Shown here: positions 44,951-56,706 of the stretch, in pieces | Position numbering within the stretch: the stretch's first letter is position 1 | Layout: every line of letters starts with the position of its first letter | Assembly: GCA_039583875.1 (NCBI GenBank) | Contig: CM077167.1 | Location: forward strand, 147,081,010 to 147,145,009 | Direction of reading: 5' to 3' | Length of the DNA: 64,000 nucleotides | DNA from: Platanthera guangdongensis | Lineage: Eukaryota > Streptophyta > Magnoliopsida > Asparagales > Orchidaceae | Notes under the pieces: model-generated | The model's input: the letters and a program-made list of their open reading frames with translations, nothing else | What the model was told of the DNA's origin: nothing | Database searches by the model: none | Made by a program: the position numbers and the translations under genes

Positions 44951-45715
44951 AGTATTTTGGTGAAATACTGAGAGTTATGATAGTATTTGACAAAATATCA
45001 TCAATACTCTCAGTATTTCACCAAAATACAATTAGAAGTCTCAGTATTTCACCAAAATACTGTCAATATATTGTTTAATATAGTGCATAATACAATTCAT
45101 AAATAGAATATTTTATATCATAATAAATATAATAGTGGGTAGAAGCTGTTAATACGATTAAATAATGTAACATTATACTGTTTTGATAATTGCAATGTGT
45201 TTGTTATTTATCTTTTTGTCACAATACTGTATTTCATCAAATACTGTCAGAACTCTCCGTATTTCACAAAAATACTGGGAGGTCGGGGTTTCGTCATTGG
45301 TGGAGCAGAAGGTCAGGGTTTCGCCGTGGGAGGAGCAGGGGGGTCTCACCACGGGAATAAATACCACCAATAGAAGTGGAGATGGGGGGTTCTCGCCGCA
45401 GGAGTAGGAGGGAAGCTCGTCGTGGAAGGAGGAGGGGTGTCACAACGGGAGGAGGGGGAAGGTCACCGATGGAGGAGGAGGGGTGTCGCCGCGAGAGGAG
45501 GGGGAATGTCGCCGCTGGAGGCAGGGGGTTATCGCCGCTCGGAGCCGCCGCTGGAGGGGAATTTCGGGCCTGAAAATTCCGCCCAATTTTTGAAAGGATT
45601 GAGGAGTGGGATCCAAATTTTACTATTTATTCTTTTACCTTGATATAGGTGGGAGTAACTCAACTAAAAGTTTCTACTAAAAAAATTAATCCGGCTCACT
45701 TTTTTACTCACTTTT

Positions 45716-45851
45716 TATAATTTTTAGGTAAAAAAGTGAAATTTGTTCCTAAGTTTTAGTTGCTTGAAGATTTCAGTCCCAAAGCTTTTTGATTTAAGAT
45801 TTCAGTTCCTAACTTTTCCTAGCTTTATGATTTCAGACCCATCTAACACCT
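45716..45851. other. Short host spacer between inverted-repeat element and Tekay C
   Basis: AT-rich. Three imperfect copies of GATTTCAGTCCC spaced about 25-30 bp near 45769-45840. No gene. Confidence 0.5.
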
Positions 45852-48800
45852 TGTAAAACTCCCCCTACCCGGATCCCAAAACACGGCACGAACGGGGAGT
45901 CTTATGCCCGGAACAGCCGCCTTGCGGTAGCATTAGCACACGGGCTAACCTGTACCACAAGACGCCTATTCCGCCGGCTACAACAATATCAATATATCAT
46001 GCCAACCCAACCAAATAAATAAGCAAGAGAAGTCAAAATCCACACTAAGTTATAATGTCCAAATACATCAATAATGAGAAGCTAAAGCATGCTTCTACAA
46101 TATATCAGAGCACAGCTAAACATTGCCCAAACGGGCTACAACAGAGTAATAGAACTAACATCGGTAACCGACGACATCGATGGCACCGTCACTTCAGGCC
46201 CTATCTCCCTGGCCTGGCTGTCCTGCTGCGTAGTCTGCGGCTGCTCTACCTGCGGCGTGACCTCCTAAAAAGGAAGACGTAGCAACCGTTAGTCGAAACG
46301 ACTAAGTGGTTTCACATCCGCTCCCCCGGCAACTCCTCGGCACCGGGCGGAGAAAAAGAACAAGAGTATAGTATATAACAAGTATGCAAGTAAAGCAAGT
46401 ACAAGCAGGTGACAGTAGTGTAAGAGTAACAGCATCATAATCAGCATTTATGTAAAAGCTACACTAAACTAGCAAGTATAAGTAACAGCAGGAAAGTAAC
46501 TTAACTTATAAGAATGCACATACAAACTTATAAGTTAAGGATCGGGTTACATAAAAGTAACTCATCGTATAAGAGTGCCCATACAAACTTATACGATGAG
46601 GATCTTGTTGTGCAATGCTATGAAATGCTATGAATGCTATGCAATGACTCACCCATGCACACCCATGCAATTGCTATGTCGACACAGACTATAGTTCCCA
46701 CTTTTCGAGCAGGTAGCTAACCTCTCAGGCATCAGCCGCCGTGGCCAGGCGGTGACAGTAGAACGGGCAGTTCTACTACTAGGCGGGTATCACACTACTT
46801 CACCTAGGCCTCCGTACGCCTCAACGCTAAGAACACAACAGCGGAGCCCATGCGTACTATGGCCCAGCGGAGTCTTGGGTAGATGTGCACCAAGAACACA
46901 GCCCGAACTGGCCTTGCGTGACCCGGAAGGGGCCTCGGAAGAAAGCACGAGGACACAGCCCAACCGTTCACATGGTCGGAGGGGCCTCGGGACGTGAACA
47001 CCGAGGACACAGCCCAAACCGACCAAGTCTAACTGCCAACTCCCGTCGGTGTGACGACTGGCGAGCCCGTAGACCTGCCACACTATCCTTAACCCAGGAT
47101 TACGACACCACGTGTCGACTCACACCACATGCAATTCACAACCTCATCATACCATGGAAGGGCCTCGGAGTGAGCACGAGGACACAGCCCAACCATCCAT
47201 CCACACCTTACCTCAACACGACCAGAACAGGTGGCGGTCAACACCGCACTTGCACATTTACTATAAGATGCCAATAGGAGACGACCCACTATTGTTGGAC
47301 TCCTAAAGTCAATCCGATATATAACATATGCATGGCCATGGGTTACCCATCTATATATCATCCCAAGTGATTTCAACATGATATAAACAAGATTTGCTCT
47401 TACGACAACCTACCGAAGTATTATCAAATCAATCCAATTAAACATAAGGAAATCAACAGGCCTCAAGTTATCTTGCAATAATAAATTGATTTCTAAAACA
47501 GTAAATATTATCATCCATAACACTTTGGTGGTTAACATAAAATTATTTCACCAAAACCACGAATTAATTGCGACATTGGATCCACCAATTTCAAATCCAC
47601 AATGTATGTAGAGACCCAGAATTTCAGCGCAGGATTAGCACTGGACAGCAACTTCGACCGGAGTTTCCTGAAGTTACAGGAATCCGGTGGAGGCGTGTAA
47701 CCCCTCGTTGGAAAGGTATTTCCATGATCTACAACTTTCATATTCAGGTCACAACTCAGATCTGACAATAACTTACTCGAAATCGGTTTCAAAGTTCACT
47801 GCGCACAAAACACAATTTCTGTGTACAGGAATTGCCGGACAGCAAACTCGATTAGGTTTTCCCGGGGCCACAGACATCATCTGAAGTCGTGCAACCACTC
47901 GTTGGAAAGGTATTTCCGAGGGCTACACCTTTCGTGTTTAGCCAAAAGCCCAGATCTGCACCTATCCTACAAGAAAATGACCTAGAAGATCGCTGCGCGC
48001 AGAATACAGATTCTGCGCGCATCTTAAAGAAAATGAACGGCATCGGTCCGTCTTCCTCCTCAAGCGATCCTTCCTAAATTTTCCAGAAATGTCCTCCTCC
48101 CTTATTCAACCTCAAGGGCCAAAACTCCTCACGAAACCATTCACCCATCGTCGTATTGAAGAAAAGGAGAAGGGTTGAAGAGATCTAAAATCTAGGATTC
48201 AAATCCTAGCATGGCCAAACCTAGAAATCTTCTCCTCTCCATCAAGCTCTCTTGAACCGATGTCTCTCCTAAATGTCTAAGATCTAGCACCAAGGGAGAG
48301 GGTAGGAAACTCACGTTAGCTCCAGCGGTACCACCATTTCCGGCCATGGATTGCGTAGTTCTCCTTGGCGGCATCTTCTCTTTCACGGCGATGGCGGATC
48401 TCCTTCGGTAGAACTTGCTCCTGCAGTTTTCCTCTCACCAGGAGTTCTTACAGGAATTAGGGGAAGAAATGGGGATGAAAACGGCTAGGGTTTTCTCTGC
48501 CCCTTAAATACAAAATGTGACACGGGTAGGGACACGGCCGTGTCCGTACCCGTGTCCTGCTTCCGTGAAACGGCCGTGGCGGTTTCCATGTCGGTTCAAT
48601 GTTTGACACGGGTAGGGACACGCCCGTGTCCCGACCCGTGTTCACATGACACGGCCGTGTGCCTGGCCGTGTCATTGGCCGTGTACTTCTCGGGTTGCAT
48701 CTCGACACTTCTCGTCGAGCTCAACTCGACGCACACGGGTAGGGACACGCCCGTGTCACTACCCGTGTCCCCCGCTCGACTATCTCGACGCATCTCGACG

Positions 48801-49104
48801 ATCTCGACACGCTTCGTCGAGATCATCTCGACGCACACGGGTAGGGACACGGCCGTGTCACTACCCGTGTCACCTGGTGTCGACACAGTTCGACGATCTC
48901 GACACGGCTCGTCGAGCTCAACTCGACGCACACGGGTAGGGACACGCCCGTGTCGCTACCCGTGTCGCTACCCATGTCTTTTTACACTGATTTCTCCATG
49001 TCACCACAAGTGCAGTCCAATTCCCGGCACTTCTCAGGACTCGAGTCAACCCTCCTGACTCAAAACACACACACTAGGGGCCTAGAGCGATTCGGGACGT
49101 TACA
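45852..49104 (-). repeat. 3' LTR of Tekay C
   Basis: 3,253 bp, reverse complement of a TGTAACGTCCCG...GGGGAGTTTTACA LTR. It has an ACACGGGTAGGGACACG palindrome array at about 48515-48980, a TATTTAAG core at about 48503-48510 (minus), predicted Gag exon 1 at 48315-48374 (MPPRRTTQSMAG..., donor GTGAGTTTCC) and predicted exon 2 at 46160-46264, both open. Confidence 0.9.
48515..48980. repeat. Long-palindrome array in Tekay C LTR
   Basis: Five or six units with ACACGGGTAGGGACACG arms and intervening CGTCGAGCTCAACTCGACG palindromes. Same design as element B, in reverse orientation. Confidence 0.88.
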
Positions 49105-49194
49105 AATCCTATAAACAAAATAAAAGATTTCGTCCCCGAAATCAGGCTTAGGCTGTGTGAAAAAAAAGCTTAACAGGAAATTTATCATACGTTT

Positions 49195-50857
49195 TTAAAT
49201 AAGACTACCTTGGGCAAACAACTCCGGGTAGCGTTGCTGCATCAAATCCATTGGCTCCCAGGTGTACTCCTCCTTCCCATGATTCAACCATAGCACCTTC
49301 ACTAAGGGGACACTTTTGCGGCGTAATGTTCTTGTCTCGCTGTCAACAATCCGCACCGGCTCTAGTCGCACAGATCTATCCGACGCCACTGCACCATCAG
49401 TAGTGGGAATAAATTGGTCGGGCCGCAATAGTGCTTTTCGAAGCGACGATACATGGAACACGTCGTGAAGATTTTCTAGTTTCGGTGGTAACTCCAACCG
49501 ATAGGCCAACGGGCCAATTCTTTCCAATATAGTATAGGGCCCAACATACCTTGGGCTGAGCTTTTTCACTCCCCGCACCCGCGACACTCCATGCATCGGC
49601 CGAATCTTAAGGAACACTTTTTCGCCCACTTGGAACTCCACCATCCGGTGCTTTTTATTGTAATATTTTGCCTGTCGATTTTGAGCCTCCAACATGCGGT
49701 CTCTTATCAATCTGACAGTCACATCAGTATCATCTATAAATTCATTTCCCAATGCCTTCGGATCTTCATCCTGCACCCAAGACAAGGGGGTCCTACACCT
49801 TCTTCCGTAAAGGGCTTCATGGGGCGCCATACCGATGCTCGCTTGATGACTATTATTGTAGGAGAATTCCACCAGGGGCAGGAGTCTTTCCCACGGCTCT
49901 CCTCTGTCCAACACACATAACCTTAATAAATCCTCCAGTGTTCTGATGGTCCGCTCTGACTGCCCGTCAGTCTGAGGATGAAATGCGGTACTAAAGGTTA
50001 GGCGTGAGCCCAAATACGCCTGTACCGCCTTCCACTCATTGGATGTAAACCGACCATCCCGATCCGAAACAATTGTCTTGGGCACGCCATGATACCGTAC
50101 AAATTGCTCCACAAAAAGGCGTACCAAAACATCCACGTGTGCTTCCTTCTTCATTGGAATGAACCGGGCCACCTTTGTCAGTCGATCCACAATAACCCAC
50201 ACCGAATCATTCCCGGAGCGTGAGCGAGGTAGCCCATGGACAAAGTCCATGGAGATATCCTCAAACTTCCATTCGGGAATTGGCAAAGACTGCAACAAAC
50301 CACCGGGACTCCTGCATTCAGCCTTCACCCTTTGGCAAGCTTCGCAATGTGTAACATAGTAGCGAACATCCTTCTTCATTCCCGGCCAACACATGGTCTT
50401 CCGCAGTCCGGCGTACATCTTAGCAATACCCGAGTGTACTGAATATTGAGAGGAATGCGCCTCTCTCAATATATCCTCCCGAATTTTGCCGCCCTTGGGA
50501 ATATAAAGTCGGCCTCGAAGATAAACGAGACCGTCTTTGAGTGTGTACTCATCGGTGGTCCCATCTTCAATTGTCTTGATTGTCGGGGCCAAGGCCGCAT
50601 CCATACCTTGCTCCACCCGAATCTGATCTCGGATATCACAAACTATGCTCATGTTGGCCAAATACTCCGCATACTCTGTCGAAGGAGCCTTGAATACTAG
50701 AGTAATTTCCATCTCCTCGATCACCCGAGCCAACTCCATACTCATCAATCGAGACTCTGGGCTAGAGCCTGGCGCTTTTCTACTCAAGGCATCGGCTACC
50801 GAGTTTGCTTTCCCAGGGTGGTAGTTCATGGTGAACTCATAGTCGCATAGAAATTCC
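49195..50857 (-). CDS. Tekay C pol, C-terminal half: integrase and chromodomain
   Basis: About 545 codons read leftward from the copia D insertion to TAA at 49195-49197. Begins [18 protein letters not shown] (end of RNase H), then the integrase zinc finger (HSSQYSVHSG...CEACQRVKAEC), [33 protein letters not shown], the GPY/F module YVGPYTIL and a chromodomain-like tail with SVPLVKVLWLNHGKEEYTWEP. Unlike B, both frameshifts and the TAG are absent here. Its other half resumes at 58338; the 5-bp duplication ATTCC at 50853-50857 is the copia D target. Confidence 0.9.
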
Positions 50858-52483
50858 TGTTAAATTTTCTCAACGTGGTCAGCAAGATAGTCCAAACACC
50901 AAATTAATATCTTCGGAACTACCCAGTTCGCACGCTGAACCTGCGGAAAACCCAAGGACTAGAGGTTGCACCCAACAAAACAATGGAAGCACAAGAAGGT
51001 CTTATTATGCATTCACTTCTTTACAATCCGAGGCATACATAGCGAGACATGATTTCGCTAGTATTACAGCTGTAAACAGAAGAAACCAAAAAACAAGCCG
51101 GGCGGTCAGCACTCCAGTCCGCCGAGACCGCGAGGTCGCCGAGACCGCCGAGACCGCTGAGCTCGCCCAAGCTATGCTGCAATCCGCCGAATACCACGGA
51201 GTCCGCCGAGACCGCGAGGCCGCGCGGACAGACCGTTATTCGCCTCCTGCTGAACCCGAACTGAGGAACTCCCCTACCCGCCTGAAACCGGCGGACAGGT
51301 TATTGAAGCTGGCAAAGATGAAACAGAACTGACAAGCCGCAGAGCGACCTCCTGCTGAGTCCGCAGAGACCGCACACTTCCAAGCACTGACCGAAGTCAC
51401 AGCCAAACTCCTGGCTCCTTGAAGTTATCCGCGCGACCTGCACACAGCAAACCGTCAGCCTGAAACAATCCGCGCGGACTGGAAAACACAGACCGCAGCA
51501 CTCCGCACACCCCAACTTACTGTTCACTCAAGTTACTTAGGTTACTGTAGATGTGCCAGGGGGGTCCTATTTATAGGAAAGGTGAGGAGTGTGGTCACCG
51601 CCCAAGAGATAGCGACACCACCCTCAGTCCGCGCGAATACAACCACCGTCCGCTGAGTTCGCATGGACTTAGCCGGATACCAAGGAAACCGCCAGGAGCA
51701 AGGCAACCTTTGACGAACCCTCTCCAGTCTGCCCAAGCTAAGCAGACAAGGCACCAGCCCGCAAAGCTCCAACTGCTTCAGGACAGCACCCTCTTCAATG
51801 GCAGTCCGCACCAACCCGAGGCAGTCCGCAAGACACGCACCTCAATCCGCCACAAGTCCACGACAAAAGGCAGACAGCGACAGTCCGCCCGGTCACAGCG
51901 GACTTCGCGGATACGGCGGACACCATGAACTTGACACCAAATGTGACCAAGTCCAAAACCATCAAGGGCCAGTGCGAGCATGGCGGACACAAAGTCCCGT
52001 CCGCCAAACACCCTAGCACAGACCGCAACCAGTCCGCGAGCTCCTCGCACTTGTCCAACACAGCAGCTTCCTCCCGGACTCCAACACCAGTCCGCCAACC
52101 GGTCTCCACAGCAAGACCTGCTGTAACACCTGAGCTCGACAAGGCCTCAGCCAAGCTCAAGGCCCAGTCCGCAACAGCCCAAACCGCGGACACACCAGTC
52201 CGCAAGGCTTCCCGCAAACTCGAACCAACCCGCCAACAGCGCAAGCTTGCACCCGCGACCACTGAGCAAAGCATCAGTCCGCAAGCCTCTCTATCCGCAG
52301 ATACCAGGCCGCACCAAACCGCGGACTCCATGCAACAACCCGCTCAGAACACAGCCGGCTTCCACCAGACTTCTCACCAGGCCGCAAACCTCAGTCCGCC
52401 CAGTCCGCCCAGTCCGCCAAAGCTGTCCGCCACAGGCCGCGCGGCCTGTCCCGTCACCCACTTCCACTTCACAAATTTCAACA
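50858..52483 (-). repeat. 3' LTR of copia D
   Basis: 1,626 bp. It contains a TCCGC/GCGGA-rich U3 (about 51600-52483, minus-strand upstream of TATA) and a TATAAATAGG core on the minus strand at about 51566-51575. The stop codon of gag-pol lies inside it. Confidence 0.94.
51600..52440. repeat. GTCCGC / GCGGAC motif array in copia D LTR
   Basis: Dozens of copies of AGTCCGC(C/G) at irregular spacing, with local palindromes. The same array is at 57450-58290 in the other LTR, and a smaller cluster lies on the far side of the TATA box near 51110-51500. Confidence 0.85.
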
Positions 52484-55400
52484 CTCCCCCTTGAAGTGAG
52501 AAGTGGTGACCAAGCCCAGCAAGCTGCGCAAGCGTTCAAAGGGCCCCTTCGACAGCGGCTTCGTGAAGATGTCAGCAAGATTATCTTCACTCCGAACATG
52601 CCCGACCAGCAGAGACCCCTCCAACACCTTCTCCCTGATGAAGTGGTGATCAATCTCTATATGCTTGGTCCTGGCGTGACACACTGGATTATTCACCAGT
52701 TTGAGAGCACTCTCATTATCACCCCGGAGTAAAGTAGGCCCTTGCACTTCTTCATGAACATCCTCTATAAGCCTCCTCAACCAAACGGCTTCCCGAGCAG
52801 CCAAGGCCAAAGCCTTATACTCCGCCTCCGTGGTTGAAACCGACACCGAGTCCTGCTTCTTGCTACACCACGAGATGCTAGCTGAACCGCAAGTGAACAC
52901 ATAACCTGAAGTAGACCTTCGATCATCCGAATCACCGCCATAGTCAGCATCCGTGTACCCGAGCAACGCAAACTCCGCATCCCTTTCATAGAGGAGTCCC
53001 ATCTCAGAAGTCACCTTGACATACTTCAGAATTCCCTTCGCCGCCACTAGATGAGATTGCCTTGGTTCAGCCATATACCGACTTACTCGGCCAACAGCAT
53101 AAGCGATATCCGGCCTTGTAATCGTCAGGTAAATCAAGCTCCCAACAAGAGCCCTGAACACCAAGGGATCATGAAGAACCCTTCCCTCATCCCGTCGAAG
53201 CTTCAGCCCAGATTCCAGTGGAGTAGAGCACTTCTTCCCTTCGCCCATGCCAAACCGCTTCACAATGCGATCAGCATACCCTTTCTGGCTAATGAGAACC
53301 CCGCACTCCTTCCTCTCCACTTCCAGACCAAGAAAGTGATGCAACTCTCCCAAGTCTTTCATCTCGAAGCGTATAGCAAGCTCTCCCCTGAGCCTTGCTA
53401 CTTCCTCCTCCGAGTTCCCTGTGATGATCATATCATCCACATACAGCAGGAACAAGACTCTTAGCTCTCCCTTCTTCTTGACGAACAAGCTTGAGTCCGA
53501 GTTAGAAGCCAGGTATCCACAGAATTGCAAGTACTCTGCAATCTTCCCATACCACGCTTGAGGAGCTTGCTTTAACCCATTGAGAGCCTTCCTGAGTTTA
53601 CAGACATAGTCCGGATGCTTCTCAGAGACGAAACCAAGCGGTTGATCCATGAAGATGTCCTTGTCAATCTCTCCGTAAAGAAAAGCATTCTTCACATCGA
53701 GTTGCCACAACCTCCATCCCTTGCTAGCAGCCAAGGCGATCACCACTCTTACAGACGTCATCTTCGCAACTGGACTGAATGTCTCCTCATAGTCTTCTCC
53801 ATACTGCTGTGAGAATCCTCTAGCGACCAGGCGAGTCTTGAACCGATCAATGCTCCCATCAGCCTTCTTCTTCAACTTATACACCCACTTGCAAGTAACC
53901 GGAGAAATGCCATCAACCTTGGGCACAAGATCCCAGGTTTCATTCTTCTTCAGTGCATCAATCTCTTCCTTCATGGCATCATCCCACTCCTTCACTCCAG
54001 TGGCCTCGTTGAAGTTTGCAGGCTCTCGCTCATCCAGAGGACCTGCAAAGAAGCAGGAGACAAAGCTCACTGCATTCCCATCAAAGTACTGAGCCGGTGG
54101 CTTAACCACCCTCTTCGATCTCCGAAGACACGGCTCCTTGCTCACGGCTTCCGTTGCTTCTTCAGGCTCCACTCCTACCTGGGGCAAGCATTGAGCAGTG
54201 CTCCCCCTACTTCCTGAGCCAGAAGGCTCAGCCTCGGAGTTCGAAGCAACAGGAGCTGCTGGAGAAATAGCAAGCTCCTCTTCCAAGCCTTCAGCAGCCT
54301 CCACCGGTGCTTCCTCAACCTTGCTACTTCTGGTAAGCTCCACCGAGCCACCTCCATATGACGTCAGCTCGTCAAAGACAACGTCTCTTGACACCACGAA
54401 ATTCTTCGTCACAGGGTCCATGCATTTCCATCCCTTCTTCCGCTCATCATAGCCAACAAAGACAAGTTTCCTTGCCTTCGCATCCAGCTTTGTCCGTGAA
54501 GCATCCGGGACATGCACGTAGCAAGTTGAACCGAACACTCTAAGGTGTCCAACACTCGGCTTCTCCTTCAGCAATAGCTCAACAGGAGTCTTCATGTTGA
54601 TAGGGCTGAGTGGCATCCGGTTGATAACATAAGCAGCACAAGACATTCCCTCTGCCCAAAAGGACCTCGGGATATCTTTCGCATGCAGCCAGCATTTGCA
54701 GGTTTCCGTCAAATGACGGATCTTCCGCTCCGCTACCCCATTTTGTTGTGGAGTGTGAGCACAAGTAAGCTCTCGTTGGATCCCGTGCTTCCTGCAGAAG
54801 TTAGAAAACTCGGAGGAAACAAATTCTCCTCCGTTATCAGTTCTAAACTTCTTAACCCGCAAGCCAAACCGGCCTTCTACCAACTCCTTGAACTCCACGA
54901 ACAAATGGAAGGCTTCCGACTTCTCCTTTAAGAAGTACACCCAAGTATACCTTGAGTAGTCATCAACCAAGACAAGCATGTATTTGCTTCCACCAAGGCT
55001 GGCAGTAACAGTCGGTCCCATCAGGTCGCCATGAATACACTCCAATGGTTTCTTGCTCCTTGTTTGAGATTTATCAAACGGAAGGCGATGTGCCTTACCG
55101 TATTGACAGCCCGCACAAACATGCCCATCACCAAAGGAGGACAACATCGGCAACCCCTTCACCAGACTTCTACTAGCCATCGCCTTCAGCTTGTCCATGC
55201 CAACATGCCCCAGCCTCTCATGCCAGATAGCCGCACTATCATTGGCTCTCATCCTATCAACATAGGCACTGGTGGAAAGAACAAACAAGTTCTTCACCCT
55301 CCTCCTAACATGAGCAACATCAGCCTTCACCGCTGATACGTTGCGAAGGAACCTCACGTCTGTTGGCCCAAACAGAACGTGATACCCAGCATCCACCGCA

Positions 55401-56566
55401 TTGGTCACCGAGAAGAGGTTCTTCTTCATGCCCGACACGTGATACACACTCCTTAACGTGAGTGGCCCCTGATCACTACCCAAAGACACGACCCCCTCCT
55501 TCTCTACTGCATAAACAGTATTATCAGCAGTGATAATAGCTTCATTACCTGAGTAAGCCTGCATGGAGGTGAACTTCGACTTGTCTCCGGTGAGGTGATG
55601 ACCACACCCGGAGTCGATGATCCACTCGCTGTTGAAGTCCTCAGCAGATAAGGCCCGGACACAAGTGCCCGTCATGAAAGCTCCTCCCCATTCTGCTTCT
55701 TCACTTCGCGAGCAAGCTTCCTCCTTTCCCGCAGCATGCCCAGGCTGCAGTTTGACCTTGCAGTCCCGCTTGAAGTGCCCTCGCTGATGACACCGGTAGC
55801 ACTTCAGATTCTTCTTCCAGTCCTTAGGAGCATTGCTCCTCTCCGGCGGATATGAAGTTGAAGTCTCCTTCTCAACAGCGGCCTGCACCTTCTTCTTCTT
55901 CTTCCCTTCCCATCCCTTCTTCTTGCCTGAGAAGAGAGCCTCGCTGCCTTCCTGATTCAGATTCACTCCAGCCATCTGCCTTGCTAAGCTCTCCTGCGAG
56001 GCAAGCAGATTCTCCAGCTCCAGCAGAGACGGCTGAGTAGCCCACCCTTGAACAGATGTAACAAAGGCCACATACTCTTTCCGCAAGCCGCGGATAATAT
56101 GTCTTTTCATCTTTGCCTCAGAGATAGGCTCATCAGGATCCAGTGCCGACAGCTCAGCACACAAGCTCTTCATCTTTAAGAAGTACTTGGAGATGGAAAG
56201 GTCTCCCTGAGTTGCCCTGGCCAACTCATTCTCCAGGAACTGCAGCCGCGCCACATTCTTCCTATTGAACAACTCATCAATGGTTGTCCAAATATCAGCA
56301 GCCGACTCACATCCAATGATGTGATCAAACAGTTCCGGAGAGACAGCTCTCTTCAGAACGAACTCTGCCTTAGCATTTGTTCTTCTCCAGAGCCTCACCT
56401 GTTCAGCAGTACCGAAAGCAGCAGTAACTTCCTGTCTGTCGTCTCCACCAACGACATCCCACAGCTCCTCGCCTAGAAGATAACTCTTCATGCACGACTT
56501 CCACTTTTTATAGTTAGTCGGCGTTAAGAGTTCAATGCCAAGACCTCTTGCTAAGCTTCCTTCCAT
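52478..56566 (-). CDS. Copia D Gag-Pol polyprotein, intact
   Basis: The start chosen is ATG 56566 (MEGSLARGLG...), just before the conserved LLTPTNYKKWK block. An upstream in-frame ATG at 56668 would add 34 residues (numbering below counts from it, 1,396 in all). Gag core about 45-235. CCHC knuckle CYRCHQRGHFKRDC at 290-303. Protease DSG at 352-354. Integrase zinc finger H483/H488 with C518/C521, core D548, D611, E647 (GDLMGPT, RTDNGGEF, TPQQNGVAERK). RT about 905-1130 with DVKNAFLYG and catalytic YVDD at 1076-1079. RNase H about 1240-1385 (DADYGGDSDDRRST, TTEAEYKAL, HIEIDHHFI). Stop TGA 52478-52480 lies six bases inside the 3' LTR. All catalytic residues seem present. Copia sub-lineage not assigned. 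Confidence 0.95.
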   Translation of the reverse strand: MEGSLARGLGIELLTPTNYKKWKSCMKSYLLGEELWDVVGGDDRQEVTAAFGTAEQVRLWRRTNAKAEFVLKRAVSPELFDHIIGCESAADIWTTIDELFNRKNVARLQFLENELARATQGDLSISKYFLKMKSLCAELSALDPDEPISEAKMKRHIIRGLRKEYVAFVTSVQGWATQPSLLELENLLASQESLARQMAGVNLNQEGSEALFSGKKKGWEGKKKKKVQAAVEKETSTSYPPERSNAPKDWKKNLKCYRCHQRGHFKRDCKVKLQPGHAAGKEEACSRSEEAEWGGAFMTGTCVRALSAEDFNSEWIIDSGCGHHLTGDKSKFTSMQAYSGNEAIITADNTVYAVEKEGVVSLGSDQGPLTLRSVYHVSGMKKNLFSVTNAVDAGYHVLFGPTDVRFLRNVSAVKADVAHVRRRVKNLFVLSTSAYVDRMRANDSAAIWHERLGHVGMDKLKAMASRSLVKGLPMLSSFGDGHVCAGCQYGKAHRLPFDKSQTRSKKPLECIHGDLMGPTVTASLGGSKYMLVLVDDYSRYTWVYFLKEKSEAFHLFVEFKELVEGRFGLRVKKFRTDNGGEFVSSEFSNFCRKHGIQRELTCAHTPQQNGVAERKIRHLTETCKCWLHAKDIPRSFWAEGMSCAAYVINRMPLSPINMKTPVELLLKEKPSVGHLRVFGSTCYVHVPDASRTKLDAKARKLVFVGYDERKKGWKCMDPVTKNFVVSRDVVFDELTSYGGGSVELTRSSKVEEAPVEAAEGLEEELAISPAAPVASNSEAEPSGSGSRGSTAQCLPQVGVEPEEATEAVSKEPCLRRSKRVVKPPAQYFDGNAVSFVSCFFAGPLDEREPANFNEATGVKEWDDAMKEEIDALKKNETWDLVPKVDGISPVTCKWVYKLKKKADGSIDRFKTRLVARGFSQQYGEDYEETFSPVAKMTSVRVVIALAASKGWRLWQLDVKNAFLYGEIDKDIFMDQPLGFVSEKHPDYVCKLRKALNGLKQAPQAWYGKIAEYLQFCGYLASNSDSSLFVKKKGELRVLFLLYVDDMIITGNSEEEVARLRGELAIRFEMKDLGELHHFLGLEVERKECGVLISQKGYADRIVKRFGMGEGKKCSTPLESGLKLRRDEGRVLHDPLVFRALVGSLIYLTITRPDIAYAVGRVSRYMAEPRQSHLVAAKGILKYVKVTSEMGLLYERDAEFALLGYTDADYGGDSDDRRSTSGYVFTCGSASISWCSKKQDSVSVSTTEAEYKALALAAREAVWLRRLIEDVHEEVQGPTLLRGDNESALKLVNNPVCHARTKHIEIDHHFIREKVLEGSLLVGHVRSEDNLADIFTKPLSKGPFERLRSLLGLVTTSHFKGEC
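52484..52492 (-). promoter_or_regulatory. Polypurine tract of copia D
   Basis: AAGGGGGAG on the minus strand directly before the 3' LTR. It overlaps the last codons of gag-pol. Confidence 0.88.
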
Positions 56567-56695
56567 TGCGATCACCTGTTGGTACCCTTCAGCAGCTCCG
56601 AGCAACAACACAGGTTGAACACCACTCAATCCCTGAGTAACAACGCTGGTTGACCTCCGCTCCCGCAACTGAACCCCGCAACCTCAGAAACCTCG

Positions 56696-56706
56696 CTTTG
56701 ATACCA
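56696..56706 (-). promoter_or_regulatory. Primer binding site of copia D
   Basis: TGGTATCAAAG on the minus strand, immediately after the 5' LTR; initiator tRNA-Met type with a mismatch. Confidence 0.88.

Larger units (their letters stand above)
32845..45715. mobile_element. Long-inverted-repeat (foldback or MULE-like) DNA element, split by Tekay B
   Basis: The left arm (about 32845-33069 plus 44695-45000) is the reverse complement of the right arm (about 45225-45715). The outer ends pair as GAGTTACTCCCACCT against AGGTGGGAGTAACTC. Further in, both arms carry AATAAATAG.AAAATTTGG, then a GC-rich (CGGCGAAACCCCGACCTCCTCC)n minisatellite, then CCCAGTATTTTGGTGAAATAC. After removing Tekay B the element is about 1.25 kb with a loop near 45000-45225. 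No transposase is visible, so it is non-autonomous. Exact ends and the target duplication were not resolved, so superfamily is open. Confidence 0.6.

Noticed and set aside
44612..44993. Pro-, Arg- and Gly-rich open frames on both strands
   Set aside because: Products of the GC-rich minisatellite in the inverted-repeat element, with no start context, family match or codon signature.
51542..52653. Several 100-190 codon open frames on both strands in copia D LTRs
   Set aside because: The GTCCGC-rich LTR has few stop codons in any frame. The frames overlap each other and are repeated in the other LTR without conserved starts.
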